From the NCBI GenBank assembly GCA_964545475.1, contig CAZJGG010000076.1, positions 1 through 13,033 on the forward strand: DNA of 13,033 bases. Reading direction: 5' to 3'. How positions within the stretch are numbered: the stretch's first letter is position 1; every line of letters starts with the position of its first letter. This DNA comes from CAZJGG01 sp964545475 (lineage in GTDB: Bacteria > Bacillota > Clostridia > Lachnospirales > JAISER01). The position numbers and the translations under genes are program-made. The notes under the pieces are model-generated. The model was not told the origin of the DNA. It searched no databases and worked only from the letters and a program-made list of their open reading frames with translations. Shown here in pieces: positions 1 to 8,785 of this stretch.

Positions 1-66
1 TTGCTCCGCAATTTAAGCTGCTAAAGCAGCTTTTCGACTTCGTCGAGCTCATATTAGATTATATGA
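1..66. repeat. String of four short perfect hairpins
   Basis: Four hairpins follow one another with almost no spacer: TTGC/GCAA (1-4 with 8-11, loop TCC), AAGCTGC/GCAGCTT (15-21 with 26-32, loop TAAA), TCGAC/GTCGA (34-38 with 42-46, loop TTC) and TCATAT/ATATGA (49-54 with 61-66). The second is followed by four T residues and could end plus-strand transcription. The window starts inside or at the edge of this string, so it may extend further left. No coding frame runs through it. It could be an intergenic palindromic repeat or the tail of an upstream gene's terminator region. Confidence 0.5.
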
Positions 67-214
67 AATAAATAATTAGTTGGTACTTAAGTATATCAAC
101 ACTAACGCAGGAACATAATCGAAAAGTAAAGTAAAAAACTTAAACAGGCACTGAATTAATTGAGAACAGTATTATTTTGCTCTGTATTTGCAAATTGCTA
201 TTAAAACGCCATAA
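67..214. other. Gene-free AT-rich stretch with one 10-bp palindrome
   Basis: I see no coding region or RNA gene here. The only structure is the perfect palindrome TACTTAAGTA (84-93), flanked by GTTG/CAAC (80-83 and 97-100), so an outer and an inner stem can form. It could be a regulator site or chance in AT-rich DNA. Confidence 0.3.
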
Positions 215-380
215 GAGCCTGTCTAAAATCTCCATTCCGGCATCTTTTCAGCAAATTTTCCATTTGGGCTGGGTCAGCAGCAAACTCACATACGGCTCTG
301 TGTGTGTGAACGTTTGCGGCTTCCTTGCCAAACAAAAAATTTGCCGAAAAGACACTGAAATGGATATTTAAAACAGGCTC
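215..380. repeat. Long imperfect palindrome A, MITE-like
   Basis: The element starts with GAGCCTGT (215-222) and ends with its exact reverse complement ACAGGCTC (373-380). The outer 38 bases of the left arm (215-252) match the reverse complement of the right arm (343-380) at 30 of 38 positions. Pairing continues inward with small gaps: CAGCAAACTCACA near 278-290 faces the region 303-320. The centre, about 291-302, is unpaired. Nearly the whole 166 bases can fold as one hairpin. No transposase is encoded. Short plus-strand open frames over it are by-products. No clear target-site duplication is visible. Confidence 0.7.
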
Positions 381-567
381 ATAGACAGACTCACGTGCGT
401 TTCATAAATGCAAATTTGCACAAACAATGTAGGGAATGCCCCATGTGTCATTCCGATTTTAAAAGGATTGGTGACATTTTCGGAACGACACAGGGGTCGT
501 TCCCTACGTTTTACCGATGTCACTTGTGCATATTGTCGGTTTATGAAACGGACGTGAGACAGGCTCT
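381..567. repeat. Long imperfect palindrome B, MITE-like, abutting ygfK
   Basis: This second palindrome directly follows element A. Left-arm positions 388-408 match the reverse complement of 540-560 at 19 of 21 positions, and 429-456 match the reverse complement of 480-507 at 24 of 28. The right end, AGACAGGCTCT (557-567), is the exact inverse of AGAGCCTGTCT at 214-224, the left end of element A, so A and B together have 11-bp terminal inverted repeats. The right arm also folds on itself: GGAACGAC (482-489) pairs with GTCGTTCC (496-503). The left arm contains the perfect 12-bp palindrome TGCAAATTTGCA (409-420). It ends 4 bases short of the ygfK stop codon, so on the minus strand it would be the 3' structure of the operon transcript. 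Confidence 0.7.
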
Positions 568-571
568 AATA

Positions 572-3500
572 TTATTGTAATAACATATATTTGGAAATGG
601 ATTTCATTAACGCTTCAAATTCTGGGCTTGCTTTTTTATCTCCAATAGCATGGTCAAAAACTTCACCCTTTTCATTACGTACTTTAAAAACGTTTGAAAC
701 AAGGGGCAAGAAGCCAGCGTTAGTGCTGTTATTAAAATCATCTTCTGTAGCAAAAAGAGTAGGTTTATCTTTATAGGGTCTTCCGTCATAAGGGCAGAAA
801 ACTGCGCAGTTACCGCATTCGTTGCACATACCGTCTATGTGAAGGATTTGGCTTCTATTTTTGAAGCCTTCAATATCAATAGATATATTAGCTCTGTTAG
901 GGCAAACATCTACACATGTTTCGCAAAGCTGTTCGCAGTGTAAACAGCGGTAACCCTCATTTTCATCCATTAATTTATCAACTGTTGTGCCTTTTTTAAG
1001 ATAAAGTGACTCAACATCGGAATCATCTGCAATATTTATAAAATCGTTTTCAAGCCCTAGCTTTCTAAGAATATCTTTTGCTATAACTTTTGCATCGGAA
1101 ATTGCGCTTACAATAGTGGACGGACCTTTTTTGCAATCCCCGGCTATATAAACGCCAGCAATACTTGTTTCGTTAACTTCATTAACTTTAACAAGACCTT
1201 TTTCATTACGGGCAAAACCGTTTAACCCAAAATGAGTTGTATCGACGCTTGACCCTACAGCATAAATAACAGAATTAAACTCAAATTCTTTTGTTTTTCC
1301 CGTTGACTTTATTCCTGCTCTGCCTGTTTCGTCAACGCCTGCAAGCTCCATTTCTTCGCAGACAAGAGTTTTTCCGTCATAAGAAACAGGAGAAAGAAGC
1401 TCTAAAAATTCAATTTCTTCGTTTTCACAATAATTTATTTCGTCATGAGAAGCCGGCATAAATTCTTTAGTTCTTCTGTAAATTATTGTAACCTGTGTAA
1501 CTTCCGGCGAACGATTTGCCGCTCTGGCACAATCCATAGCAACGTCCCCTCCGCCTATTATTGCAACTTTGCGTCCAAGCATAACTTGCCTGTTTGTTTT
1601 CTTTGACTGCTCTAAAAAACTTAACGCATCAACTAAGTTGTCGCAGTCGCTTTTAATCGGACAACTTGATTTTCCCCATGCCCCTGTTGCAACTATAACA
1701 TATTCGTAATCCTTTAAAAGCGTTTTAACCTCATATGTTTCTTTTACTCCAAATTTGAAATTAACCCCAAGTTTAACAGCAAGCTGATAATCTCTTTCAA
1801 TGGTCTCTTCTGCAATTCTGAAAGATGGGATAATATAGGAAACCATGCCGAAAGGCTTATTATTTTTCTCAAAAACGGTTACCCCTATGCCGTTTCTTCT
1901 CAAAAATATTGCCGCAGCAATTCCGGCGCATCCTGCCCCGATAATTGCAACGGATTTTTGAGTTTTTAATTTAATCGGGGGTAAGTTGTTTATAAATTTG
2001 TCTTGAGCATTTTCTACAACAATATTTTTAATGTTTCTTATTTCGATATGGTCGTCTATTTCATATCTCATACATTCCCCTTGGCATTTATGGTTGCATA
2101 AAACGCTTGTAATAGACGGCAAAGCATTGTCTACTGCAATGACTTTAAACGCTTCATCAAAATTCTTTTCAGAAGCAAGCTTTATGTAAACCGGGACTTG
2201 TTGATTTATAGGACAACCGTCCTGTTTACACGGTGCTTTGAAGCAATCGAACAACGGAAGCTTTTCTCTATGCTTTTTAGCAGGTTCTTTTCTGGTGTTT
2301 TTAACATAACGTTCATAGGAAGTAACCTCTCTGGCAATTTTATGCAGGTTACTAACGTTAATACGAGAAGGTATTTGTTCAGCCATGCTCTCTGTTTCGT
2401 TAGCAAGCTGGTATATTTTTAAATATCCTCCCGGTTTTAATATTGTAGTGCAGAATGTAAGCGGGAAAACACCTGTTTCAAGAAGTTGTTTAACGTTGAA
2501 ATAATCAACGCCGCCGCAGTAGGTAATATTAATTTTTCCATCAAATTCGTCAGCAAGCCTATATGCGGCGTTAACGCTTAACGGATAAAGCGCACGGCCA
2601 GACATATACATTTCGTTGCCAGAAAGCTCGCTTCCAGTGTTTTTTACAGGCAGTGTATTTGTTAACTTAACACTGAAATACAAATTCTGTTTGTTTGCTT
2701 CGGCATGTAAATTTCTAATTGTTGTTACTGCATCATAATATTGCAAATCATCTTTAAAAGCATCATTTTCAAGCTGGATATAATCGTATCCCATATCGTT
2801 AAGGGTTTTTCTAGCGAAAGTATGACCTAAAACTGTTGGGTTAAGTTTTATAGTTGTGTTAAGCCCCTGTTCAACTAAAAGATATTTGCCGATTGTTTCA
2901 ATTTCTTGTGGGTTAGTGCCATGTAAAGTTGATAGCGTAACGGAATTACAAATGTTAGACGAAATAGAATTTATGAACTTGGCATCAATGTTTTTAAACA
3001 TCTTTATTTTTTCAGAAAGAACATTCATTACATTGCGCCATTTCTGACTGTGTCTTGCGTCTTTCATACATTCTATAAAAAGGTCCATTTTTTCAGAACG
3101 TATGCCTTCAAGGTCGTAACCGATACTCATGTTAAACGCAAAATCCCGTTCGTCACTAATTCCGAATTCTTTTGAAAGAACATGAATTAAAATCCAAGCT
3201 TTAATATATTCTTCCTCGGCTTCTCTAACGGTAAGTTCGGTGGACCATTCTACGTTATAGCATTCGTCTGCGGCGTTAATACAAGGTTTCTTAATTTTCT
3301 TGCGCATTTCGTTTCCGTCTATTTCTTGAACGGTTTTAAGCTCTATAAACCGGCTGCCGGAAAGGTAAGCTGCAACTATGTTTTGCGCAAGCTGTGTATG
3401 AGGGCCGGAAGCAACGCCTATTGGAGAAGAAAGTTTTTCTCCTCGGTAATAAAAATATTTACCGCTTGTGTTTTTGTAGAATTTCTCTTTTTTTATACTG

Positions 3501-3583
3501 AAAACAGAGCCTTTTGTTTCATATTCGTCCAAGGCCCAGTTGAGGAGCTGCTCGAAGGGTATAACACGTATTATGTCACTCAT
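572..3583 (-). CDS. ygfK: YgfK family FAD/Fe-S oxidoreductase (putative selenate reductase subunit)
   Basis: This predicted cytosolic electron-transfer oxidoreductase of 1003 residues is close to the roughly 1030 of E. coli YgfK. Residues 1 to about 400 form a dihydroorotate-dehydrogenase-like barrel (PIGVASGP near 54, YCGGVD near 355). A cysteine-rich Fe-S segment follows (C447, C452, C457, C496, C500, C504). Then come an FAD site GAGCAG (549-554), an NAD(P) site GGGDVA (677-682) with YRR at 702-704, and a second flavin motif, GVYIAGD (810-816). The C-terminus carries two ferredoxin-type clusters: C880, C883, C887, C890, C894 and C920, C923, C926, C930. The start is preceded by AAAGGAGG (3590-3597). 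It is the last gene of the operon, 19 bases after guanine deaminase. The family co-occurs with molybdenum hydroxylases. Selenate reduction is only a historical assignment; the true substrate is unproven. Confidence 0.93.
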   Translation of the reverse strand: MSDIIRVIPFEQLLNWALDEYETKGSVFSIKKEKFYKNTSGKYFYYRGEKLSSPIGVASGPHTQLAQNIVAAYLSGSRFIELKTVQEIDGNEMRKKIKKPCINAADECYNVEWSTELTVREAEEEYIKAWILIHVLSKEFGISDERDFAFNMSIGYDLEGIRSEKMDLFIECMKDARHSQKWRNVMNVLSEKIKMFKNIDAKFINSISSNICNSVTLSTLHGTNPQEIETIGKYLLVEQGLNTTIKLNPTVLGHTFARKTLNDMGYDYIQLENDAFKDDLQYYDAVTTIRNLHAEANKQNLYFSVKLTNTLPVKNTGSELSGNEMYMSGRALYPLSVNAAYRLADEFDGKINITYCGGVDYFNVKQLLETGVFPLTFCTTILKPGGYLKIYQLANETESMAEQIPSRINVSNLHKIAREVTSYERYVKNTRKEPAKKHREKLPLFDCFKAPCKQDGCPINQQVPVYIKLASEKNFDEAFKVIAVDNALPSITSVLCNHKCQGECMRYEIDDHIEIRNIKNIVVENAQDKFINNLPPIKLKTQKSVAIIGAGCAGIAAAIFLRRNGIGVTVFEKNNKPFGMVSYIIPSFRIAEETIERDYQLAVKLGVNFKFGVKETYEVKTLLKDYEYVIVATGAWGKSSCPIKSDCDNLVDALSFLEQSKKTNRQVMLGRKVAIIGGGDVAMDCARAANRSPEVTQVTIIYRRTKEFMPASHDEINYCENEEIEFLELLSPVSYDGKTLVCEEMELAGVDETGRAGIKSTGKTKEFEFNSVIYAVGSSVDTTHFGLNGFARNEKGLVKVNEVNETSIAGVYIAGDCKKGPSTIVSAISDAKVIAKDILRKLGLENDFINIADDSDVESLYLKKGTTVDKLMDENEGYRCLHCEQLCETCVDVCPNRANISIDIEGFKNRSQILHIDGMCNECGNCAVFCPYDGRPYKDKPTLFATEDDFNNSTNAGFLPLVSNVFKVRNEKGEVFDHAIGDKKASPEFEALMKSISKYMLLQ

Positions 3584-3602
3584 AATTTGCCTCCTTTAAA
3601 TA

Positions 3603-4856
3603 TTATGTTTCTTTTCCGCATAAATATCTTTTTATTATATCATGTTTTGAGCCGGTGTAAATAAATTTACAAAGCCTTTCAAACAATGTGCGTTGATTTT
3701 TTCTAACAATTTTATCGTCAATAATTAAAGCGTCAAACATGTACCCCTTTTCAAAGCTGGAAACTTTGCCGAAAAATCTTCCTCCGCCTTTTGTTGCTAA
3801 ATAAAAAGCTTCCGTAACTGTTAGTGGATTAATGCTTCTGTCAACGTAAATGGAATAATGTTTAGAAGCTTCAATAGCCGCCGCAATATTAGCTGGCATA
3901 AACATGGAATGACCGCCGGAAATATCAGAGCCAAGCCCAATATTAAGCCCTTGGCCTAAATATTTTTTTATTGGTGCAATACCGCTTGATAACCCAGTGT
4001 TTGAAACAGGGCAATGGGCAACTGTAACGCCACGCTTTTTAAATAAATCAATTTCAAACGGGTAATTGTGTACGCAATGGGCAAGAATAGTCTTTTCGCC
4101 TAAAAACCCGTATTCGTCATAAACTTCACTATAACTTTTATTAAATCTGTTTTCCACAAGCTCTATTTCTTTTAAAGATTCCGATATATGTGTCTGAACA
4201 GGCAAACCATATTTTTCGCAAAGCAAACTTAATGCTTTTAACAGCTTTTCGGAACAAACAGGTGCAAAACGAGGGGTTATTATAGGCTTTACTAGTGGGT
4301 TTGGGCTTGATTTTGATGCTTGTTTTTCAATAATTTCAATAGTATGATTTATGGATTTTTCAGTATCCTCTATTAGTCTTACATCGCAATCATAATCCAT
4401 GTTAACTTTGCCGATATATCCAGAGATGCCTGCTTTTTCAAAAAGACCAAACAGCAATTCTGTAGAGTTTTTATGAACCGTAGCAAAAACAACGCTTCGT
4501 AGGCTTCCGCATTCTATAAGCTCATTAACAAAAGCGGTATAAATCTCTTTTGCGTATTCTATGTCGGAAAACTTGGCTTCCTCGGGAAATGTGTATTGCC
4601 TAAGCCATTCAAGCAGTGGCTTATCAAGCCCTAATCCAATGTTAGTGTACTGAGGGGCGTGCAAATGCAAATCCACAAAAGACGGTATAATTAAGCTATC
4701 GCCGAAATCATTTATATAAGCGCCGGAATATTTTGGAGGTAACTGTTCAAAAACATCAGAAACCAAGCCGTTTTCAACGGCTATATAACCTTTTGGAATT
4801 GTTACAAGCTCATTAAGGCTTTTAGCGTATATAATATCGCCTTTAAAAATTTCCAT
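3603..4856 (-). CDS. guaD: Guanine deaminase (amidohydrolase superfamily)
   Basis: The 417-residue metal-dependent hydrolase is predicted to convert guanine to xanthine and ammonia in the cytosol. Superfamily metal ligands are visible: H64 and H66 in DLHLHAPQ, H223 in THISES, H260 in LAHCVH and D311 in GSDISGG. The PRFAP segment near 195-199 and the Q after HLHAP are typical of guanine deaminases, separating it from the SsnA protein next door. The length fits the family. The ATG has AAAGGG (4865-4870) 8 bases upstream. It lies 33 bases after ssnA and 19 before ygfK, so it should be cotranscribed, delivering xanthine to a purine hydroxylase system. The substrate call rests on family motifs; another aminopurine deaminase is the main alternative. 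Confidence 0.85.
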   Translation of the reverse strand: MEIFKGDIIYAKSLNELVTIPKGYIAVENGLVSDVFEQLPPKYSGAYINDFGDSLIIPSFVDLHLHAPQYTNIGLGLDKPLLEWLRQYTFPEEAKFSDIEYAKEIYTAFVNELIECGSLRSVVFATVHKNSTELLFGLFEKAGISGYIGKVNMDYDCDVRLIEDTEKSINHTIEIIEKQASKSSPNPLVKPIITPRFAPVCSEKLLKALSLLCEKYGLPVQTHISESLKEIELVENRFNKSYSEVYDEYGFLGEKTILAHCVHNYPFEIDLFKKRGVTVAHCPVSNTGLSSGIAPIKKYLGQGLNIGLGSDISGGHSMFMPANIAAAIEASKHYSIYVDRSINPLTVTEAFYLATKGGGRFFGKVSSFEKGYMFDALIIDDKIVRKNQRTLFERLCKFIYTGSKHDIIKRYLCGKET

Positions 4857-4889
4857 AAAATCAACCCTTTGCTCATTAAGGAGAGTATA

Positions 4890-6230
4890 TCAACGATTTA
4901 TCCTGTTCCACATTTTTTCGGCCACTTCTCTTGATTTTGAATAAATCTCACGTTCGTCTGCTGTTTGCAGCTGTCTGTTTTTGTAAACAAATTTTCCGTT
5001 AATAATTGTAGAATCCACGTTGCTCCCTGTAAAACCAAAAATAACGTGGCTGTTTATATTGTTTTCGTTTAGTGGTGTAGGGGAGCTGTAATTAATTACA
5101 ATAATATCGGCATATGCTCCCTTTTCAATAACACCTAAATCACCGGCAAAATGCTTTTGGGCAATTTTTCTGTTATTTTCAAAAAGCATTAGTGGTGCTT
5201 GCGCCCAGCCAACTCTTGGGTCACAAAGGTGGTGTTTATGAATTGTGTTGGCGTTTTTTAAAGATTCAAGCATGTCAGAGGTATAACCGTCTGTTCCCAG
5301 CCCCACTGTTACCCCAGTATCAATTAACGGGATAACAGGAGCGCAACCCACGGCGTTACCCATATTTGACTGTGGGTTATGAACAACAGATGTATTTGTT
5401 TCTTTTAGTAATTCCATTTCAGCCTTGTTAATATGCACACAGTGAACTGCTATAGATTTTTCTCCTAAAATTCCGGCATCAAAAAATCTTTGAACAACTC
5501 TTTTGCCGTATTTGTTAAGGCAGTCGTGTAAATCTCCAATGCCCTCGGCTGTATGTACATGAAAACCTGCGTTAAGCCCTTTTGCTTCCGAAACGCATTT
5601 ATCAAGGGTTTCTTCGGATAATGTCATGGAAGCGTGCAGCCCGAACATGGCTTTTAACATATTTCCGCCATGTCCATTAGTGTGTTTAATAAAATCTATG
5701 TTTTCTTTAATTGAATTATTTAAAACTACCTCGCCGTCTCTGTCGGAAACCTCGTAACAAAGAGAAGTTCTTATGCCAAGCTCTTTTGCAACATCCCCAA
5801 TTTGAAATAAGCTTCCTTCAGCGCAAAACGGGCTTGCATGGTGGTCAAAAACGCATGTAACGCCGTTTTTTATGCAGTCAATATAAGTTGCATATGCGCT
5901 GTACTTAACATCTTCCAGAGTTAAGTTTTTATCAAGCCGCCACCATAAATTTTCTAAAATTTCATTAAAATTAGTGGATTCTGGCGCATTTTTGATAGAC
6001 ATACCCCGGGCGAATGCGCTGTATATGTGCATATGGGTGTTAATTAACCCGGGCATAATCATTTTGCTGTCTGTGTCGAAAAATTCGTAATTACTATATT
6101 TTGCTTTCATTTGGGCTGTAGTGCCGAAATCTTCAATTTTATCATTATTAACTGCAACACAGCCGTCATAGATAATTGGCTGGCTGCTATTATGGGTAAT
6201 CAACGTGCCGTTACCTACTAAAAACCCCAT
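4890..6230 (-). CDS. ssnA: SsnA family putative aminohydrolase
   Basis: The 446-residue amidohydrolase matches the length of E. coli SsnA (442). Metal-binding residues are in order: H66 and H68 in GLINTHMH, H224 in FHVHTAEG, H263 in AVHCVH and D314 in GLGTDG. An N-terminal beta segment (1-60) and a C-terminal segment returning to it (about 370-415, ADIIVIN) form the usual composite domain beside the barrel. It is predicted to hydrolyse a C-N bond of a purine-related or ureido compound; its real substrate is not established. It lies 18 bases after ygeW, with a G-rich ribosome site (GTGGGGG, about 6237-6243) before the ATG. SsnA, YgfK and the YqeB/YqeC/MocA set recur together in genomes with selenium-dependent molybdenum hydroxylases. 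Confidence 0.9.
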   Translation of the reverse strand: MGFLVGNGTLITHNSSQPIIYDGCVAVNNDKIEDFGTTAQMKAKYSNYEFFDTDSKMIMPGLINTHMHIYSAFARGMSIKNAPESTNFNEILENLWWRLDKNLTLEDVKYSAYATYIDCIKNGVTCVFDHHASPFCAEGSLFQIGDVAKELGIRTSLCYEVSDRDGEVVLNNSIKENIDFIKHTNGHGGNMLKAMFGLHASMTLSEETLDKCVSEAKGLNAGFHVHTAEGIGDLHDCLNKYGKRVVQRFFDAGILGEKSIAVHCVHINKAEMELLKETNTSVVHNPQSNMGNAVGCAPVIPLIDTGVTVGLGTDGYTSDMLESLKNANTIHKHHLCDPRVGWAQAPLMLFENNRKIAQKHFAGDLGVIEKGAYADIIVINYSSPTPLNENNINSHVIFGFTGSNVDSTIINGKFVYKNRQLQTADEREIYSKSREVAEKMWNRINR

Positions 6231-6248
6231 AAAATACCCCCACTTTTT

Positions 6249-7439
6249 TTATAACGTTCTTGGCTTATCTTTATCAACAAGTTGTTTTAATGTTTTTTCT
6301 GGGTTTTGAACTTTGCTTAAAAATATCATTGCCGCAATAATATATGGTTTATAGCTTGCTTCTTTGTATAGAGGAATGCGGTAACGGTCAAAAACGGAAG
6401 CGCTAACTTCGCCGCTTTCACAGCTAACCCAGGTAATATCCGCCGGGAGACAGTGCATATAAAGCGCACTTTTATCCTTTGTTTTTCCCATTAGCTCTTC
6501 GGTGCATTCCCAATGTTTATGCATTGCGTTTTGGGCAAGAAGTTCCTGTTCAAGGGCTTTTATATCATCAAATTTACCGTCGCCGTAAAGAGCTGTCCTT
6601 TTTTCCATTGCAGCATAAGGCGCCCAGCTTTTTGGGTAAACAATGTCTGCGTTTTCAAAGGCTTCCGCCATAGAATTTGTTTTAGTAAATCTGCCGCCGC
6701 TTATTTGAGCGTTTTTCCGTGCAATTTCTTCTGTTTCGGGCATAAGTTCGTAGCCCTCTGGGTGAGCAAGGGAAACTTCCATACCAAACCTTGTCATTAA
6801 GCCAATAATCCCTTGGGGTACTGAAAGCGGCTTGCCGTAAGACGGAGAGTATGCCCAAGACATAGCAATTTTTTTGCCTTTAAGCTTTTTAACGCCGCCA
6901 AAGTGGTTAATTATGTGAAGCATATCCGCCATAGTTTGAGTGGGGTGGTCAATGTCGCACTGCAAGTTTACCAGAGCCGGGCGGCTTTCTAAAACGCCGT
7001 CAATATACCCCTCTTGCAAATATTTTGAAACATCTCTCATGTAAGTGTTTCCCTTGCCAATGTACATATCGTCACGAATGCCAATAACGTCAGCCATAAA
7101 CGATACCATATTTGCTGTTTCCCTTAAAGTTTCCCCATGGGCAACTTGGGATTTGCCCTCGTCAAAATCCTGTACGTAAAGTCCAAGCAAATTACATGCG
7201 CTTGTAAAGGAAAACCTGGTTCTTGTAGAATTATCTCTAAAAATGGAAATTCCAAGACCGGAATCAAATATTTTAGGGGAAATGTTATTTTCACGCATTT
7301 TCCTTAAAATATCTGCAACCAAAAATACAGCGGCAATTTCTTCGTCAGTTTTCTCCCATGTAAGCAAAAAATCGCTTCCACACATGTCTGAATAATCAAG
7401 CTTTGATAAATTGTTTATCATATTATATAGTTTTTTCAT
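6249..7439 (-). CDS. ygeW: YgeW family carbamoyltransferase-fold protein
   Basis: At 396 residues this matches E. coli YgeW in length. It has the aspartate/ornithine carbamoyltransferase fold. The carbamoyl-phosphate loop STRTR is at 71-75, HPTQ at 165-168 and the ornithine-type HCLP motif at 329-332, so the carbamoyl phosphate site looks intact. The substrate-binding region differs from true ornithine carbamoyltransferases, and the family's acceptor is not settled. The gene starts 13 bases after the ygeY stop with GGAGG 7 bases before ATG. In a breakdown pathway the useful direction would be phosphorolysis of a ureido compound to carbamoyl phosphate, giving ATP through carbamate kinase. That direction is my inference. 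Confidence 0.92.
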   Translation of the reverse strand: MKKLYNMINNLSKLDYSDMCGSDFLLTWEKTDEEIAAVFLVADILRKMRENNISPKIFDSGLGISIFRDNSTRTRFSFTSACNLLGLYVQDFDEGKSQVAHGETLRETANMVSFMADVIGIRDDMYIGKGNTYMRDVSKYLQEGYIDGVLESRPALVNLQCDIDHPTQTMADMLHIINHFGGVKKLKGKKIAMSWAYSPSYGKPLSVPQGIIGLMTRFGMEVSLAHPEGYELMPETEEIARKNAQISGGRFTKTNSMAEAFENADIVYPKSWAPYAAMEKRTALYGDGKFDDIKALEQELLAQNAMHKHWECTEELMGKTKDKSALYMHCLPADITWVSCESGEVSASVFDRYRIPLYKEASYKPYIIAAMIFLSKVQNPEKTLKQLVDKDKPRTL

Positions 7440-7452
7440 TTATAAACCTCCA

Positions 7453-8643
7453 TTACTTAGAATAGGTTTGTGCTAAAGCGGCGTAAACAGCTGCACATTT
7501 TACTAAATCATCTTTCCAGGTTTTTTCGTTTGGAGCATGAGCCTGGTTTTCTTTTCCCGGGCCAAAGCCAATGCATGGTATGCCGTATCTGCCCATTATT
7601 GAAACGCCGTTTGTGCTAAATGTCCATTTATCCACAACAGGTTCACCGTACATGACTTCATGGGCTTTTACCATTGCTTTAGTTGCTTTATGGTCCTCTG
7701 GTATAACCCATGTTGGGAAGTAGCAGTCGGTTTCATAAACCAACCCTGTGTAAGCAGGTTTGTCGTATTTATACATTGTAACATTACCGTTATGTTTTTT
7801 AACAGAGGGTAATTCTCTTATTTCCTGTAAAGCTGTTTCGTATGTTTCTCCGTCGGTTAACCGCCTGTCTACAGAAACGGCGCACATATCCGCAACGGCG
7901 CACCGGGAGGGAGAGGAGAAAAATATTTCGGAAGCCGCAAGAGTACCTTTTCCTAAAAAATCGTTATGTAACAATTTGTTGTTTAGTTCTTTTAATTCTT
8001 GTAAAATATCAGCCATTTTATAAATTGCGTTATCCCCACGCTCCGGCGCAGAACCATGACAGGAAACACCTCCGACTTCAACACGGATTTCCATTCTGCC
8101 ACGCTGCCCTCGGTTTATTTTGCCGTCGGTAGGTTCTGTAATTACAACAAATTCGGGTTTAATTTTGTCTTCGTTAATTATATACTGCCAGCAAAGTCCG
8201 TCGCAGTCTTCTTCTTGAACAGTGCCTGTTACTAAAACTGTTAAACCGTCAAGGAGGTTTAAATCTTTCATAATTTTTGCTCCGTAAACGGCGGAAACTA
8301 TGCCACCAAGCTGGTCCGAAGCACCTCTGCCTCCAATTTCGGTATCGTTTTCATAACCCTCATAAGGGTCAAAGCTCCAGTTTTCTATATTGCCGATTCC
8401 AACAGTGTCTATATGGGCATCATAAGCGATTAATGTTTCTCCGCTGCCCATAAAGCCAAGAATGTTACCCATAGGGTCAATAACAACTTTATCAAACAGA
8501 AGCTTTTCCATTTCAAGCTTAATCCGCTCTATAACACCTTTTTCTCCGCAGCTTTCTCCAGGAATTTTAATTAATTCCCTTAAAAATAAACACATGTCAG
8601 CCCTGTATTTTTCTGCTTGTGTTTTGATTAAACTAAAACTCAC
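7453..8643 (-). CDS. ygeY: YgeY family M20 metallohydrolase
   Basis: This 396-residue dizinc hydrolase belongs to the ArgE/DapE/aminoacylase family. Expected ligands are present: H77 and D79 in AHIDT, bridging D110 in GRGASDQ, catalytic E144 with E145 in VQEED, E170 in TEP and H369 in AHAPNE. H196 in SCHGSAP starts the dimerisation lid domain. The start codon is GTG (8643-8641), preceded by GGAAAGGG 9 bases upstream; no better ATG lies in frame. It is the first gene of the minus-strand operon, about 34 bases after the predicted transcription start, too short a leader for a riboswitch. The family is linked to selenium and purine gene sets. It probably cleaves an amide or carbamoyl group from a ureido or amino acid product, but the substrate is unknown. 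Confidence 0.92.
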   Translation of the reverse strand: MSFSLIKTQAEKYRADMCLFLRELIKIPGESCGEKGVIERIKLEMEKLLFDKVVIDPMGNILGFMGSGETLIAYDAHIDTVGIGNIENWSFDPYEGYENDTEIGGRGASDQLGGIVSAVYGAKIMKDLNLLDGLTVLVTGTVQEEDCDGLCWQYIINEDKIKPEFVVITEPTDGKINRGQRGRMEIRVEVGGVSCHGSAPERGDNAIYKMADILQELKELNNKLLHNDFLGKGTLAASEIFFSSPSRCAVADMCAVSVDRRLTDGETYETALQEIRELPSVKKHNGNVTMYKYDKPAYTGLVYETDCYFPTWVIPEDHKATKAMVKAHEVMYGEPVVDKWTFSTNGVSIMGRYGIPCIGFGPGKENQAHAPNEKTWKDDLVKCAAVYAALAQTYSK

Positions 8644-8683
8644 ATTAATCAGCCCTTTCCAAATTTTAGTATTGCCTAATTTA

Positions 8684-8711
8684 ATTATATAATAGTTATT
8701 AAAAATGTCAA
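8684..8711 (-). promoter_or_regulatory. Sigma-A promoter of the ygeY-ygfK operon
   Basis: On the minus strand the -35 box TTGACA (8711-8706) and the -10 box TATAAT (8689-8684) are both exact consensus, separated by 16 bases. Transcription would start near 8677. The strength of the match suggests either high basal expression or control by a repressor. Confidence 0.8.
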
Positions 8712-8732
8712 GGAAAGCAATTGAATTAATAC

Positions 8733-8761
8733 TTGATTAGCTTTTTGAAGTGAGTTATTAT
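8733..8761 (+). promoter_or_regulatory. Candidate sigma-A promoter of yqeC
   Basis: The -35 box TTGATT (8733-8738) and -10 box TATTAT (8756-8761) are 17 bases apart, predicting a start near 8768. It lies back to back with the ygeY promoter, leaving about 21 bases between the two -35 boxes, including the palindrome CAATTG (8718-8723), where a shared regulator could bind. This position would exclude a GTG at 8750 as the yqeC start. Confidence 0.55.
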
Positions 8762-8785
8762 AAAAATAAAAGGAATATGAAGTAT